Both the position numbers and the translations under genes were made by a program. 64,000 nucleotides of DNA from Liquidambar formosana (Eukaryota; Streptophyta; Magnoliopsida; Saxifragales; Altingiaceae), in assembly GCA_039720395.1 (NCBI GenBank), contig CM077826.1, positions 15,929,962 to 15,993,961 of the forward strand. Reading direction: 5' to 3'. Shown piece after piece: positions 35,931 to 47,217 of the stretch; the stretch's first letter is position 1; every line of letters starts with the position of its first letter. The notes beneath the pieces were generated by a model. The model saw only the letters and a program-made list of their open reading frames with translations, was not told where the DNA came from and ran no database searches.

Positions 35931-36449
35931 GGGCAAGGAGGTTGTTAATCCCGTTGCTCCATCTCTAGTGAACAACTTTGCTTTGCTTGACCCCTCAAAA
36001 GATAGGTGTGCTTCTAGTGCTGCTAACACTTTGCTTGACAGACCAAGTGTTCGGGCTACTCTATGGCCTTTTCCCCAAGTGTTACTGTTACATCAAGGAA
36101 TTCTATCCCAAATCGTGCCAAATTCATTGACCAGGCATCGGCTAATTTAAAGTTCAAACCGAGCAAATCTTGCATTAAAGATTCTAGCTTCAGGCTACCT
36201 AAAAGAAGTTTGACGAGTTCTCCTTCTAAATCTCCAAATCTCAAAGGATGTAATGTTAATTTTCCTATGTTAGAAAAGGGATAACTCCCCTTTTTCCACT
36301 GCTTTTCCTCATGCTGTGAGGATTGTTTTTTGTTGTTTCTTTCTTTTGTAGCCCTATGAGGGCATGTGCTGAGCTTCATGTAAATCTTTTCCCCCTTTTT
36401 GGAATATATACTCACTTATCCAAAAAAAAAGAAAAGAAAAAAAAAAAAG
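35151..36449 (+). mobile_element. ORF1-only LINE (half-LINE) inserted between U3 photolyase exon 1 and promoter
   Basis: Inserted in the purine-rich leader about 58 bp upstream of the U3 exon 1 ATG. It ends in an A-rich tail (36420-36448) after a plant L1-like 3' end. It carries ORF1 but no reverse transcriptase or endonuclease. The target duplication falls in GA-rich sequence and cannot be fixed exactly. The element may be an internally deleted LINE or an ORF1-only family. Confidence 0.75.
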
Positions 36450-37374
36450 AAGAGAGAGAAAGGAAGGAAGCAATGAGCTAAGGAGAGAGAAAGTGGAAAT
36501 CGCATGAGAGTAGGAGAGATAGACGCTTGTGTGTGTTTCCCTTCATAAATAGGTACCAGAGTGAAAATGAAAGGCGATAATCTAACGTGCGTTGGGCGAA
36601 GTATGGCAAGAGGGTTGTTTGGTTTTTAGACGTGGTAGATTGCGTTGTGCGCAAGCGGCGTAGGATAGAGTTCGTTGCGGTTGGTAAGGAGTGGAAATGG
36701 TTCACAAGAGACCACGCCTCGTCTTTGGAAAGGGAGAGAAACCTGTGTACAACGACGTAGGCTTTTGTAACAGTTTTGGCTCCATCCCCATTGTTTCTCT
36801 CATGCGCTCCGTTCTTTATGTGGAATTGAATGATGAGGATGGTGAAGAAACTGTTTTAGGGCTCATTTATAATATAACTCATTTGATCATAACGAAAAAG
36901 AAAAAAACAACGTAGGTTTTTTAATGGACATCGTGTAAATAATTATAAATTAATATGATTAATTAGTGTTTATAAATAAATACTTCTTAACTTTTTGAAG
37001 CAAATAAAAAAATCATTAAAAAGAAATTTGTTTACATCTAGAACTAACACCACACGATAGTATAAATACTCCTTAACTACTACATTGATTTGTAAATATT
37101 TTTTCATAGTTGAGTCGTCTTGTAAAAAGACTCTTATGTTATGGGGTTATGACTAAAATTTCATTTTTAATTTATAGTGGTGCTTAGCATTTCACTCCCT
37201 ACATCCCTCACGTGATAGTACTTGACTAGGTAGGTTAAATGTGGGTTAACTTTATCTTATAGTTTCTTGATGCATGTGAGATGGATAAACTATATGTGTT
37301 TGGAGATTAGTTAGAAATATAAATATGTTGGAAACTCCTAAAATTAAAAACATAAAAAATGAATAAATAAAAAA
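36450..37374. other. Displaced photolyase promoter and spacer, U3
   Basis: The U3 photolyase leader/promoter continues here (matches 14041-14390), including the CATAAATAGGTACCAG core. Around 36765-36910 there is extra sequence compared with U1 and U2, between two similar copies of an ACGACGTAGG-type motif; its source is unknown. AT-rich spacer follows. Confidence 0.55.
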
Positions 37375-37782
37375 GGGAGGGGCTATTGCTACCACGTAAA
37401 CTACTTTAAACCCCCCTTAATTTATACTTTTTAAGGTTTTATAAAAAATTTAAAAGGTTTATATGAAAATTAGTCGCTTTGTCCACTAGAAAACATTATT
37501 CTGAACAATTTTGTAAGAGAGAGTTTTTCCAAAATCTATCATTTAAGTGGATTTTTTGAACATTTACAATCTCTATTTCAATTTTCATGAAAAATGGCTA
37601 AAAAGTCTACTTAAATAACAAAATTTGGAAAAACTTTATTAAATAAAATTGTCCGGAATTATGTTTTCTAATAAATTATGTGAATAGTTTTTTCGAAACT
37701 TTTTATATTTTCCATAAAACCTTAAAAAATGTAAACTAGATGAGGGCTTAAAATATTTTATGTGGTGACAATAGCTTGACCC
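37375..37782. mobile_element. Long-TIR MITE (GGG...CCC family), U3 copy
   Basis: Third orthologue, flanked by ATAAAAAA on both sides (37367-37374 and 37783-37790), the clearest target duplication for this family. Confidence 0.72.
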
Positions 37783-37792
37783 ATAAAAAATT

Positions 37793-38140
37793 GATAATAC
37801 TTGACTCCTCACAGTGGAAGAGAAACTTCTCCTTCCTTCCACTCATACTATGTTATATGTCTAACAAAATAAATAAGAATTGATTATGTACATATATTCT
37901 ATATTATATTATTATAAACATGTATATATATATATGTTTATATATCCATATATATATGTTTACGTATCTAAATGAATTTGAATATGTGTTCATATATTTG
38001 TATTCACATATCCATGTATCCGTATCCATATCCATGTATTCATATTTTTTAAAATTAATTATAACACGTCATATTTTTAACTATATAATGTGAGTGAAAA
38101 TGAGAGGGAGTTGCATCTCCACGAGCCAAGCATTGTTCGT
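37793..38140. mobile_element. TAATACTTGGCTCC MITE, U3 copy
   Basis: Left end GATAATACTTGACTCCTC; right end, inverted, AATGCTTGGCTCGTGG. Single copy in this unit. Confidence 0.6.
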
Positions 38141-38167
38141 AAAAAATAGGTTACTTTGGGATTTAGT

Positions 38168-38313
38168 GCTGTGTACATGTGTTGCGATCTCGTATGCATA
38201 CGAAACATCCAACGGTTGAGACACTTTGATGCGACAATATTCAAGTAGAAAGACTCAGCCATCGGATGTTTTGTGTGTACATGAGATAGTGGCAGGTGTA
38301 CTATGCACAGTAC
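38168..38313. repeat. Hairpin-forming inverted repeat upstream of Agenet/ENT copy 3
   Basis: Same position and arms as in U1 and U2; the right arm here reads CTCAGCCATCGGATGT. Confidence 0.7.
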
Positions 38314-38489
38314 CAAATCCGGATCCAACAGAGCGCACATTAGAGATGCTCCGGCTACCCAAGACTCAGTTGCCTAAAGAGTAAAGAGCAAGATAAATAC
38401 ACGCAATCTCTGTTTGACCGTGTAATGGTCCTACTAGTCCTAGTTCTAGCTTGAACAGAACTCCAAGTCTCTAACGAATTCCTAGCAAC

Positions 38490-38831
38490 AATTTAGCCAT
38501 CAGCTCTATATATTTCTCTCCTTCGCATAACACCTTTTCTTCACATACTAAGACTCCCAGCAATTTCGAGAGCTAGATTTTCTGAATTCAAGCTTTGCAA
38601 GAGCGAAACTCATCACTGTTAAGGTTTGTCAAACCTTTCTTTCTTTTTCATATTGTTCAGTTTGTCGTTGTTCCGGCAATTGAGTTGAGTTGCAGAGAAA
38701 TATATTTGAATTTTCTGGCACTGGAAATCATTATGGTCTTTCCCATGTAGTGCTGGTAGTCTTGCTATGACCAATATGATGCATGTGTGTGCGTGTTTCC
38801 ATAGAAAGGATCAATTTGGTCTTTTTTCAGG

Positions 38832-38865
<34 letters not shown>

Positions 38866-39182
38866 CACGCTTGAACATGATGTTCTAATGATAGTTTGCA
38901 CATTCATGATCCTTATCAACCCCTTAGTGACTAATTTTACAGTTTATCTATGAGGAATTTTATTGATATATTGAACTGTTAATCTTTTCAGATTTCCCTT
39001 TTTTTTTTTTTTTTTCCTCCTCTTGTTATTATACTCTGAGGTCCTATTATTCATTTATTATTGTTTAAGTTATTGCACGAGTGAATTTCTTTTGATTAGT
39101 GTATAATTTTTTTTTGTACTGAAATCACGAACCTTTTCATGACAGGTTCGTGAATCTTGATTGTACTGAAATCATAGTCATT
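38490..39182 (+). promoter_or_regulatory. Core promoter and shortened leader of Agenet/ENT copy 3
   Basis: TATA-like CTCTATATATTTCT near 38513-38526, leader exon ending near 38623, then a leader intron that is clearly shorter than in U1 and U2 (segments missing after about 38640 and 38700). Acceptor CATGACAG is kept. A CT tract lies at about 38836-38862. Confidence 0.55.
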
Positions 39183-40835
39183 ATGAGATTCAAGAAAGGG
39201 AGTAAAGTTGAGGTACTGAGCAGAAAGGAGGTTGTAACTAGCACTTGGCTTTGTGCTGAGATAGTATCTGGAAATGGGCACACATACAGCGTGAAGTATG
39301 GATGGTTTCCAATGACCAATGATGCAGTGGTGGAGAGGGTGCCTAGGAAGGCCATTAGGCCTTGTCCTCCTCCTGTGGAAGGGGCTGGTGATTGGGTTCA
39401 TGGTGATCTTGTAGAGGTGTTTCACAATCTGTCTTGGAAAACAGCAACAATTATGAAGGTTATCAATGGGCACAACTTTTTGGTTAGGATACTTGGAATG
39501 TTCCAGGAAGTCATGGTCCACAGATCTCATCTCAGGGTCAGACAGTCTTGGCAAGATGGCAAATGGTTCGTGGTTGGGAAGGTATTTTTAATCTAAAATC
39601 CTTTTTTTAATTATTTTGCTTTGTCTTACTTAGTATCGTTTTTACTTATTACTATAGCAAGTAGTGCATGGGCATTATTATATTTTTCTTGGCCCTGACA
39701 GTCTTATGATTTGATAGCTCTATTTTAACATTTAGCCTATAATCATTATTGTGTCAAAATATCGAAGTAGAGAATGTACACAACAGTAGTTCACAAATAG
39801 TTTGCACTTCTCAAATAGATAAAATAATCTTTTGAAGATTTCATCATTTTGAGAGTTTTGTTCTTCAGATAACCGCGCTTTTTGCTTTTATTCCTGATGC
39901 TTAGTCATGTAATTGAATTATAATATTGTCCTTGGATTTTGGACATGTTATATTTCCTGTTGTTACTATGCCTGTTCTCAATGATTTTATTAGCTCCTTT
40001 CACTTTCCATTGGTTAATTATCATTTTTTTTTTCTGTAACAGGGTTCTGAAAATTGTAAGATGTCGATGAGGAAAAAGAATACAGATACGAGGATAAAGC
40101 TTTGCGTTGGAGATGATTGCTTTTCGGTCAAGAAAAATATTGAAAGTCTGGAGCCCCAAATAGTTTGCGCTGGAACTCTGAAGAGGCGGTCACCTCTTGG
40201 CTCATCTCATGTTGATGCGTATTCTGTAGCTGTTCAGAAGATGAGAGCAGTTGAAAAAAACAGCAGCAGTCATCGAATTTTTCAAGGGCATTTATCCCCA
40301 TTTCCGGGAAAGGTAGATGCATTTGTTTCCCCCCAAAAGGTACTGGGTGAAAAATACATGCATGTTTCCTTTGGTACGGGAGCAAATAGATCTTCAAAAA
40401 AGGATGGAGGTAGGGGAGAACCCAACGGGTATAATGATAGTTTTGTTTCACGATCCCTAACACCTACTGATATTGATAGCAGTTTATCCTCTGTTGCTAG
40501 TTGTAGTGTTACTGACAATGGTCTTCGTTGCATAACGAACCATAGTAAAGACACTGACAGTTATTGTAGTGATGCTGAATCATTTTGCGGACGGGGATAT
40601 GAGGATGAAGGATGTTCCCATTCCACTAATGTGGATTTGGTGCCAAAAATCCATGGTTCAGAGCTACATGCTTATCGTTGTGCTCTTAGGGCATTGTATG
40701 CTTCTGGTCCTTTTGAGTTGGGAACAAGAAGAAAAGGTGACAAATCTTCGTCACACTCTCCACATTTCAAATGATGAACATCTGATGGAGATAAAAAGTT
40801 TAATTGCTTTGGATTCTGGTCTTACTATCAGTTGA
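39183..40835 (+). pseudogene. Agenet/ENT-domain protein, copy 3 (U3), frameshifted in the ENT domain
   Basis: Exons 39183-39581 and 40043-40835 (793 bp instead of 792). The Agenet exon is intact and almost identical to copy 1 (two differences seen by eye). In exon 2 an extra T at about 40711-40714 (CCTTTTGAG) shifts frame inside the ENT domain, replacing [16 protein letters not shown] with an unrelated tail that ends at 40774. This copy also has roughly twice as many private substitutions in exon 2 as the others, many of them non-synonymous. A protein with normal Agenet modules and a broken ENT domain could still be made. Confidence 0.87.
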
Positions 40836-41471
40836 TCAGGATAATAGGGTTCTTTTCCTTTTTCTAGTTACGTTTAACAAAAAAGGTATCATGTAATTGT
40901 GAAAACCAAGAGGAAATTGTAGCTTGCACAGTTTTATTAAATCTTTTGTGGTTTTAATATTGATTATTGGAGCATTGTGTCTTCCAGTACCATCAATGCT
41001 ATTGTTTTCCAAATAAATTATTTATTATGGTTTCCATATGATTCTTATTGGTCTTCTTTATTGCTGGTTTCAATGAATTTATACTTTGTAAGTATAGCCC
41101 TTTAAAATTTCAACTTGTTTTCCATTTATTAAAGACGTATCCAATATAAAATTGTTCCATAATAAACAAGTAAATTAGCAGAAACCAGGAATGGCATATT
41201 TGTTTCCTTGATCTCTCTTTTTAGGTTTTCCATGTTTGTGGTTTAAACTTTAAAAACCCTTTGGCAAATCGTTCCTGTTGGTTTTTATAATATCATGTTC
41301 GAGGTTCTTATTTGTGACTTACAAATCTAGTTGGTCATATTTTCTATATACATATTCGGTGCTAAAGATCTAGTCAGGTCATTTTCCATGCTTGTATTTG
41401 TAACGAGAATACAATATCCATTTGGTTCTCATTCCATATAGTTTGACGCTTTTGATTTTCAAGATGTGTCT
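40836..41471 (+). terminator. 3' flank of Agenet/ENT copy 3, cut by the 14.85-kb element
   Basis: Matches the U1 and U2 3' flanks until 41471, where the large insertion starts; homology resumes at 56320. Confidence 0.5.
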
Positions 41472-43988
41472 TGTCACGCCCGACTCGGAGAGTCGACACA
41501 TGGATAAAAGTCAAAGTAAAAAAGTGTATACGTGAATAAGTCAGAGTAAAAAAATTTCGGAAGACTAAGTCAAATCCACGTGTACATTTTTTTTTTTTTT
41601 TTTTGGTTTTGATATAATAATTGTACCAGCTCATCAATAACACTCAAATAATTAACATGAAATGTTATGCTCACATATCATGCCCATAGTAATATATGAT
41701 CCCAAAATAATGCTAACATCCTGGCACATATAGGCTAGATTCAAACTATTCAAAGTTCAATAAGTAATAATTGTAATAACAATAATAATAGTAATGCTTA
41801 CGCATCAAAATAGGATAGTCTCTATGCAATGCATGTGCGTCTATCGTCATCCATAACTATGCTAGGATGTAACCTTCAAGTTCCAACATCAGATCATGCA
41901 ACTAGGCATCCACCATCGGCGAACCTTCATTCATCACTTGATCATCTGAAATAATAATAGGATGAGCTGCGAAACCCAATAAGAAATATGTGTGGATTCT
42001 ATACAATTAATATGTGTGCCAATACATGGTATATGAATTAAAATCATTTAATAACTCAAAATCAAATAACAGTCACAAATCAGTATTTTGTGTGGGTTTT
42101 AAGTTAATTTCCCAAAATTCTCATAGTATCTCTAATTCCCAAGACTATGGGATCAAACCATGCATCAACCGTTGCTGATCACAGGTTACGTCGTCACGTC
42201 AACCCCCGACTCAGTCAAGCACGAAAATCTAACACCATGCGTGGCGTTCTTCCTTAAGGGCTTTAGGGTCTTTCACCCAAGGGCACTTTACGCTGCTTGC
42301 TATTCACAGAGTATTCTCAACACAGGATACCATGCCCTTGTGATGCCCCACCCATTTGATGCATACCAAGACCCAACGTCTACAAATCCAGTCCGTATAT
42401 TCAAAACATTTCCATCAATCATATAAACATCCAAGGTATCCAAATATTTTCATAAACACGTCTGATAAATTTCCAGAGTTTCAATAACCATTTCTAAAAC
42501 ATTTCCAAGTAGACAACATTTATAAAGTATTTTTCCATAATCCAAGTATCATGAAAATTCCACACATTTAACAGACATTTCACGATAATATTTAAACGAG
42601 TATATAACCATGTATATATAAACTATAATATAAAACAGTAGTATCAAATGATATATTGAAGGATTCCTAAATTTTGAACAAGTAATAAAAATATTTGGTT
42701 ATAAATCAGTGGGAAAATCCAACAACATAATTAAGGCATTTTAAATCACATTTATAAAATAACACCATATTAAATGTAAAGAAACCACATTTCCTACCTC
42801 AATCATGAGCAATACCAACCCAAAACCACGTAATAGATATTGACAATGCGAATGCAGCGTTAATGCTCCCTAGGGTCCTCCCGAGGACCGATAAAATTTG
42901 ATGATTATGCATATGTAATATTTAGGTAAATTTCAAAATAAATATAACGTACTTGATAATTATTATTGGCGTTCTGATAGTGAACTACGGACCCAAAATG
43001 ATCAATATAATTTTTAAAACACTCTTTATAATTTTTGGGAATTTTTCATAATTTTCGAGAATTTTTTTGGAATTTTTAAAAAATATTAATTTGGCCAAAA
43101 AGTCAAACTATAGTCAAACTTAGTCAAAATGGTCAACCAAAGGTCCCACACGGTAGGGCCCACCAAGACGAGTCCAACGGTCAAATATGGGGTTCATATG
43201 ATTATCGTATGGCTTTTAAATGCATGAGAACATGGTAAGGTATATGGATGCACCCACACAGGATCATAGTCCTATGCGGTCATCTTCAACCTCCCGCAGG
43301 TTGCATTGTGTTACACCGCGTATTCAACTGGCCAACTTCGACGATTAATATCTCCCTTGTTTCTTAACTGTTTTTAGTGATTCTAGTGTCGAATCGAAGC
43401 TCATGTGGAGTACTACGTGCGTATATAAATTGTTCATCCAAAATCTTATAAAATTATATTCTTTTTTTAAACCTAAAACTTCGGGTTTTCATAATCCAAA
43501 ATTTTGAAATTTCTAAAACTTCAACCTACGGTCATTTTCTCTTAAATTTGACACTACTATGGTGTTCCTTGGCCCCAAAAACATATGGTAGGGTCATCCT
43601 TTCCAAAAATAACTCAAGAAAATAAAATTGTATATCAATTATTTTTTCTAAATAAACATATAAAAGAATAAACAATATAATTATATAAAAGAATAAACAA
43701 TATAATTAGATGATTTACCACGTAAAATAAAGGGTTTAGCATTCAAGTACAAAAGCATTTTAGCAAATTGCTTATGAAACTCTACCAATCAAATCAAAAG
43801 TAAGTGAAAATACTCACCGCAAAAATAAAATATACAAAACCAAAAACTTAAATAAAAAAAACTCTAAGAAAGATATATAGAATTTAAATGAAATATGATT
43901 GCACAAAATTAATTTCTTAAAGGAACAAAATTAAATAAAACCTAATGTGATTATTAGCATTCAAACCAAAACCCAACTTAACAAATTT

Positions 43989-45630
43989 CTAGTTGGTGCA
44001 CATGTGGACCATTTGGAATTTTTTTTAATATGTATACACATAAATTTTTCTTATAATCATTAATACTGTAATCAAATAAATTTAATCAGCAATCAAAATC
44101 TACAACAATACAATATAAGAGCAAAACATTTTAATAAAAAAAACCCATTGAAACAGAATTATTGAATTAATGCGATGCACGTATCATTACTAATAAATAA
44201 TAATATTGGAAACTCAGTTGTAGGACAAAATGAATCCTAATATTTATCCTATATATCATCAGTTGACACAATATTGTGCGATAAAATTTCAATGTCATTT
44301 ATAAACATAGGTTAGATAATCCTAATTTGATAGTTAATGGAAAATTATAATTTTTTCTTATATATATTAAAGATCGTCCACATATAGAAATATTTTCTAT
44401 TTCTCTGTGTTCTTGGTAATTAAACATGATGCAAAGGAAACAAAAGCGAAATAGAATTTGAGGTGACAAGTAAAGATTTCTCAACTTTTAAGCAACATTA
44501 CGTTGTGGTATATCGTATTCTAAAAGTGCCATCAATATAGAAGACCTTTTCCTTTTTTCTTTTTCTTCTTTTGTTATAATTTCATCCTTGAGAGATAATA
44601 ATTTAAATAATTTTATATAAGTAGAAATATTAATTTTGAGGAAAAAAATGAAAGACCATTGGAACCTGAGTACAAAATGGCAAGATATGAGAAGCAAATT
44701 CTCATTAATACATACAGTAGTCATAACTCCGGTAAATTTATTTTGTTTTATTTTATTTTATATTTCAAACAGTAAAACTAGTAGCAACACTTCTCAACAT
44801 ATTCTTTTTCTTTGTCAAATAATGAGAACTAAAGCAGTAACAACGAACTAATTCAAGTTTTGAAGGATTGAAGTCTTTTCGAAGTGTTAGAATAGAAGCC
44901 TAAAATTCCGTTTGGTTTCTAAAAAAAAGTAGTAAAACAAAACCAAAAAAAAATTAAAATTCTGTTTGGTTTCATCATTTTGGAATCCATAACACAGAAA
45001 ACTTCACTCCGTTGAGCCTACTACAACAATTTGGCCTAGTTATAATCAAATAGCGCATGATGACCAGAATAGACCATGAAAAGGTAAAAAAATAAAATAC
45101 AACCAATTAAAATAATTTGATAGAGATTAAGCATATAAAAATGTAGAAAACACAAAGTAAAGCAAATTAAAAGAGCACCTTTTATGATGAGACTTTAAAT
45201 ATTGAAGATGATGATGGAATAAAAGAGAAGTTGAGTGTGCAAATCCTTGGGCAGAGAAAGCGACTTAAAAAGAGAAGAAGAGGAGGGAGACAGATGGAGA
45301 TGGATGAGGGCAACGTTTTAGGATTCTAATTATCTTTACTTCAGTTACTTTAATTGAAGCCTTGAAGGGGGTTTGGTTTTATTTAATTATTATATGAATT
45401 ATAGTTTCCTTAGAATTCTTATTAAGGTATGTGTTTTATATTGCTATATTTCCTATATATGTAGAAGGATAGTTGTATAATTTTCTTAGAATTCTTATTA
45501 AGGTATGTGTTTTATATTGCTATATTTCCTATATATGCAGAAGGGTAATTATGTATTTAAAAATTAAAATAAGAGTATATTAGTTAATCAAAAGTTTTTG
45601 TCACATTTACCTTTTTATAGGTAGTATAGA
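43989..45630. mobile_element. CTAGTTGGTGCAC...ATAGGTAGTAT element, member 1
   Basis: Starts CTAGTTGGTGCACATGTGG and ends ATAGGTAGTATAG in a TA-rich tract. The last 270 bp match the end of the second member at 50525-50712. This copy has an extra internal duplication of about 85 bp there (ending TTTCCTATATATG). No protein frame. Boundaries are inferred from the pair, not from target duplications. Confidence 0.45.
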
Positions 45631-45645
45631 TATAGATATATACAG

Positions 45646-46942
45646 AGGTTTGTTCTCAAAGATATTCCGTTAAGATTATTTTAGGGATAGTTGGTTCTAA
45701 GCCATTGGATTTCATTAAACGGTCATAAATAGTGGCATTCAAAATACATTAAAAAAAAAGAAAAGAGAAAAAGCTATCCGACAACTTGTTGACCTCGTAC
45801 TTGGTGCTTTCTTTGAAAACGTATTCCCAATCCCCTTTTTCTTCTTCTCAGTTTCCATTCCTCTTTCTCTCCCTTTCCCTCCCTTTACGCTTTAACTCGC
45901 CTGTGAGAATGCCGGAGATAGGGACGGTCAACGTCGGGCCAACACTCAAGACCCTTAAATTGTTAAAAAAAAAAAAAACAAAAAAATAAAATCAAAGAAG
46001 AAGAAGGGAGGCAATGCTAGGTAGAGATCGACGCCGGAGGCGTGAAGGGAGAAGAAACTACTGGCGACGAAACCCCTTCTCTGACTATGGCAGCATCTCT
46101 AACCAGCGGACTCCATTTTTTCCAGCGAGGGGCATAAAGCATGAACAAGGTAATTTGGAAAAAAAAAAAAAATTACAAATCTGTTGATGTTGAACCTGCT
46201 ATCGTCGCTGTTAGCAGAGGACAGAGATGAAATCATCACTCCATTTTTTTCTTTGGAGTCGCCGTAGATGAGGAGGGGAGGGGAAGGACAAGTGATAGTG
46301 GTGCGCCGGTAGAGGAAGCGGTGGGTGTTGGTCTGGTGTTTTGCAGCAAATTTCATTTTATTTTTTTTCCCTTCTGAGAGTTTTAGTTCAGATCTATTAA
46401 ATCTGGTTACCCTTGAACTCAAGATCCATTCCTTATTTGGTTTTTCTTTGGTAATTACTTTTCTTTGGCGATTGAGTTGTCCAGAACCATTGCAAAGAAA
46501 TGCTTAAAAAGATTGTCCTATTTCTCAATACAAATGATACTAACAGCATATTCCACACCAAAACAGTTTTAGTCATTGTTTCCCAAAAAATGGCTGCTTT
46601 AAATATTCGAAAAAAGAAAGAAAGTAAATACTGTTCTTTGTCACACTGGCATCCTTAAAATAAGCTATAAATGACAGCTCCTAATCCCAGCTCTTTGTCA
46701 CACAATGTTCTTCATCAATTTGTGAAAGAAATTCAAGTCTTAACGGCGTTGACGACCTTGCCGTCTCCGGCGTGCTACCGGTAATGTGAACGGAGAGAGT
46801 AGAATAGAACCTTCTGCTAAACAAAAATTAATAAATAAAAAACCCAAAAAAAAAAAAAAAGAAGGAAAAAAATGCTTGAAATATTTTCGGCGTTGACCGT
46901 CCTTGTCTCCGACATTCTCACAGGTGAGTTGAGGCGTGAAGG

Positions 46943-46974
<32 letters not shown>

Positions 46975-47186
46975 AGAATGGAGACTGACGAGAGGAAGAA
47001 GGAGATTGGGAATATGTTTTCAAAGGAAGCATTGAGCACGAGGTCAACAAGTTGTTAGATAGCTTTTTCCCATCTTTTTTTTTAATGTATTTTGACTGTC
47101 ACTATTTATGACCGTTCGATGTAATCCAATGGCTTAGAACAACTATCCTTAAAATAATCTTAGCGGGATATCCTGATAAGAACAAA

Positions 47187-47189
<3 letters not shown>
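45646..47189. mobile_element. Mutator-like non-autonomous element with long terminal inverted repeats
   Basis: Arms of about 350-400 bp: the left arm from 45646 (AGGTTTGTTCTC) pairs with the right arm ending at 47189 (inverted AGATTTGTTCTTATC). Shared blocks include AAGATTATTTTA, TAAGCCATTGGAT, AACTTGTTGACCTCG and CTGTGAGAATG. The interior (about 46000-46740) carries short frames without recognisable domains. Long inverted repeats without a transposase fit a non-autonomous MULE. Target duplications cannot be read because both flanks are TA repeats. Confidence 0.7.

Positions 47190-47215
<26 letters not shown>
47190..47215. repeat. (TA)n microsatellite between two elements
   Basis: TA repeat separating the Mutator-like element from the second CTAGTTGGTGCAC element. 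Confidence 0.85.

Positions 47216-47216
<1 letters not shown>

Positions 47217-47217
<1 letters not shown>

Noticed and set aside
42160..42426. 88-residue plus-strand frame inside the 14.85-kb element
   Set aside because: No domain or homology recognised, and the surrounding sequence is LTR-like non-coding DNA.
46099..46422. 107-residue minus-strand frame in the Mutator-like interior
   Set aside because: No recognisable domain. Kept only as a possible captured fragment in the findings, not as a gene.
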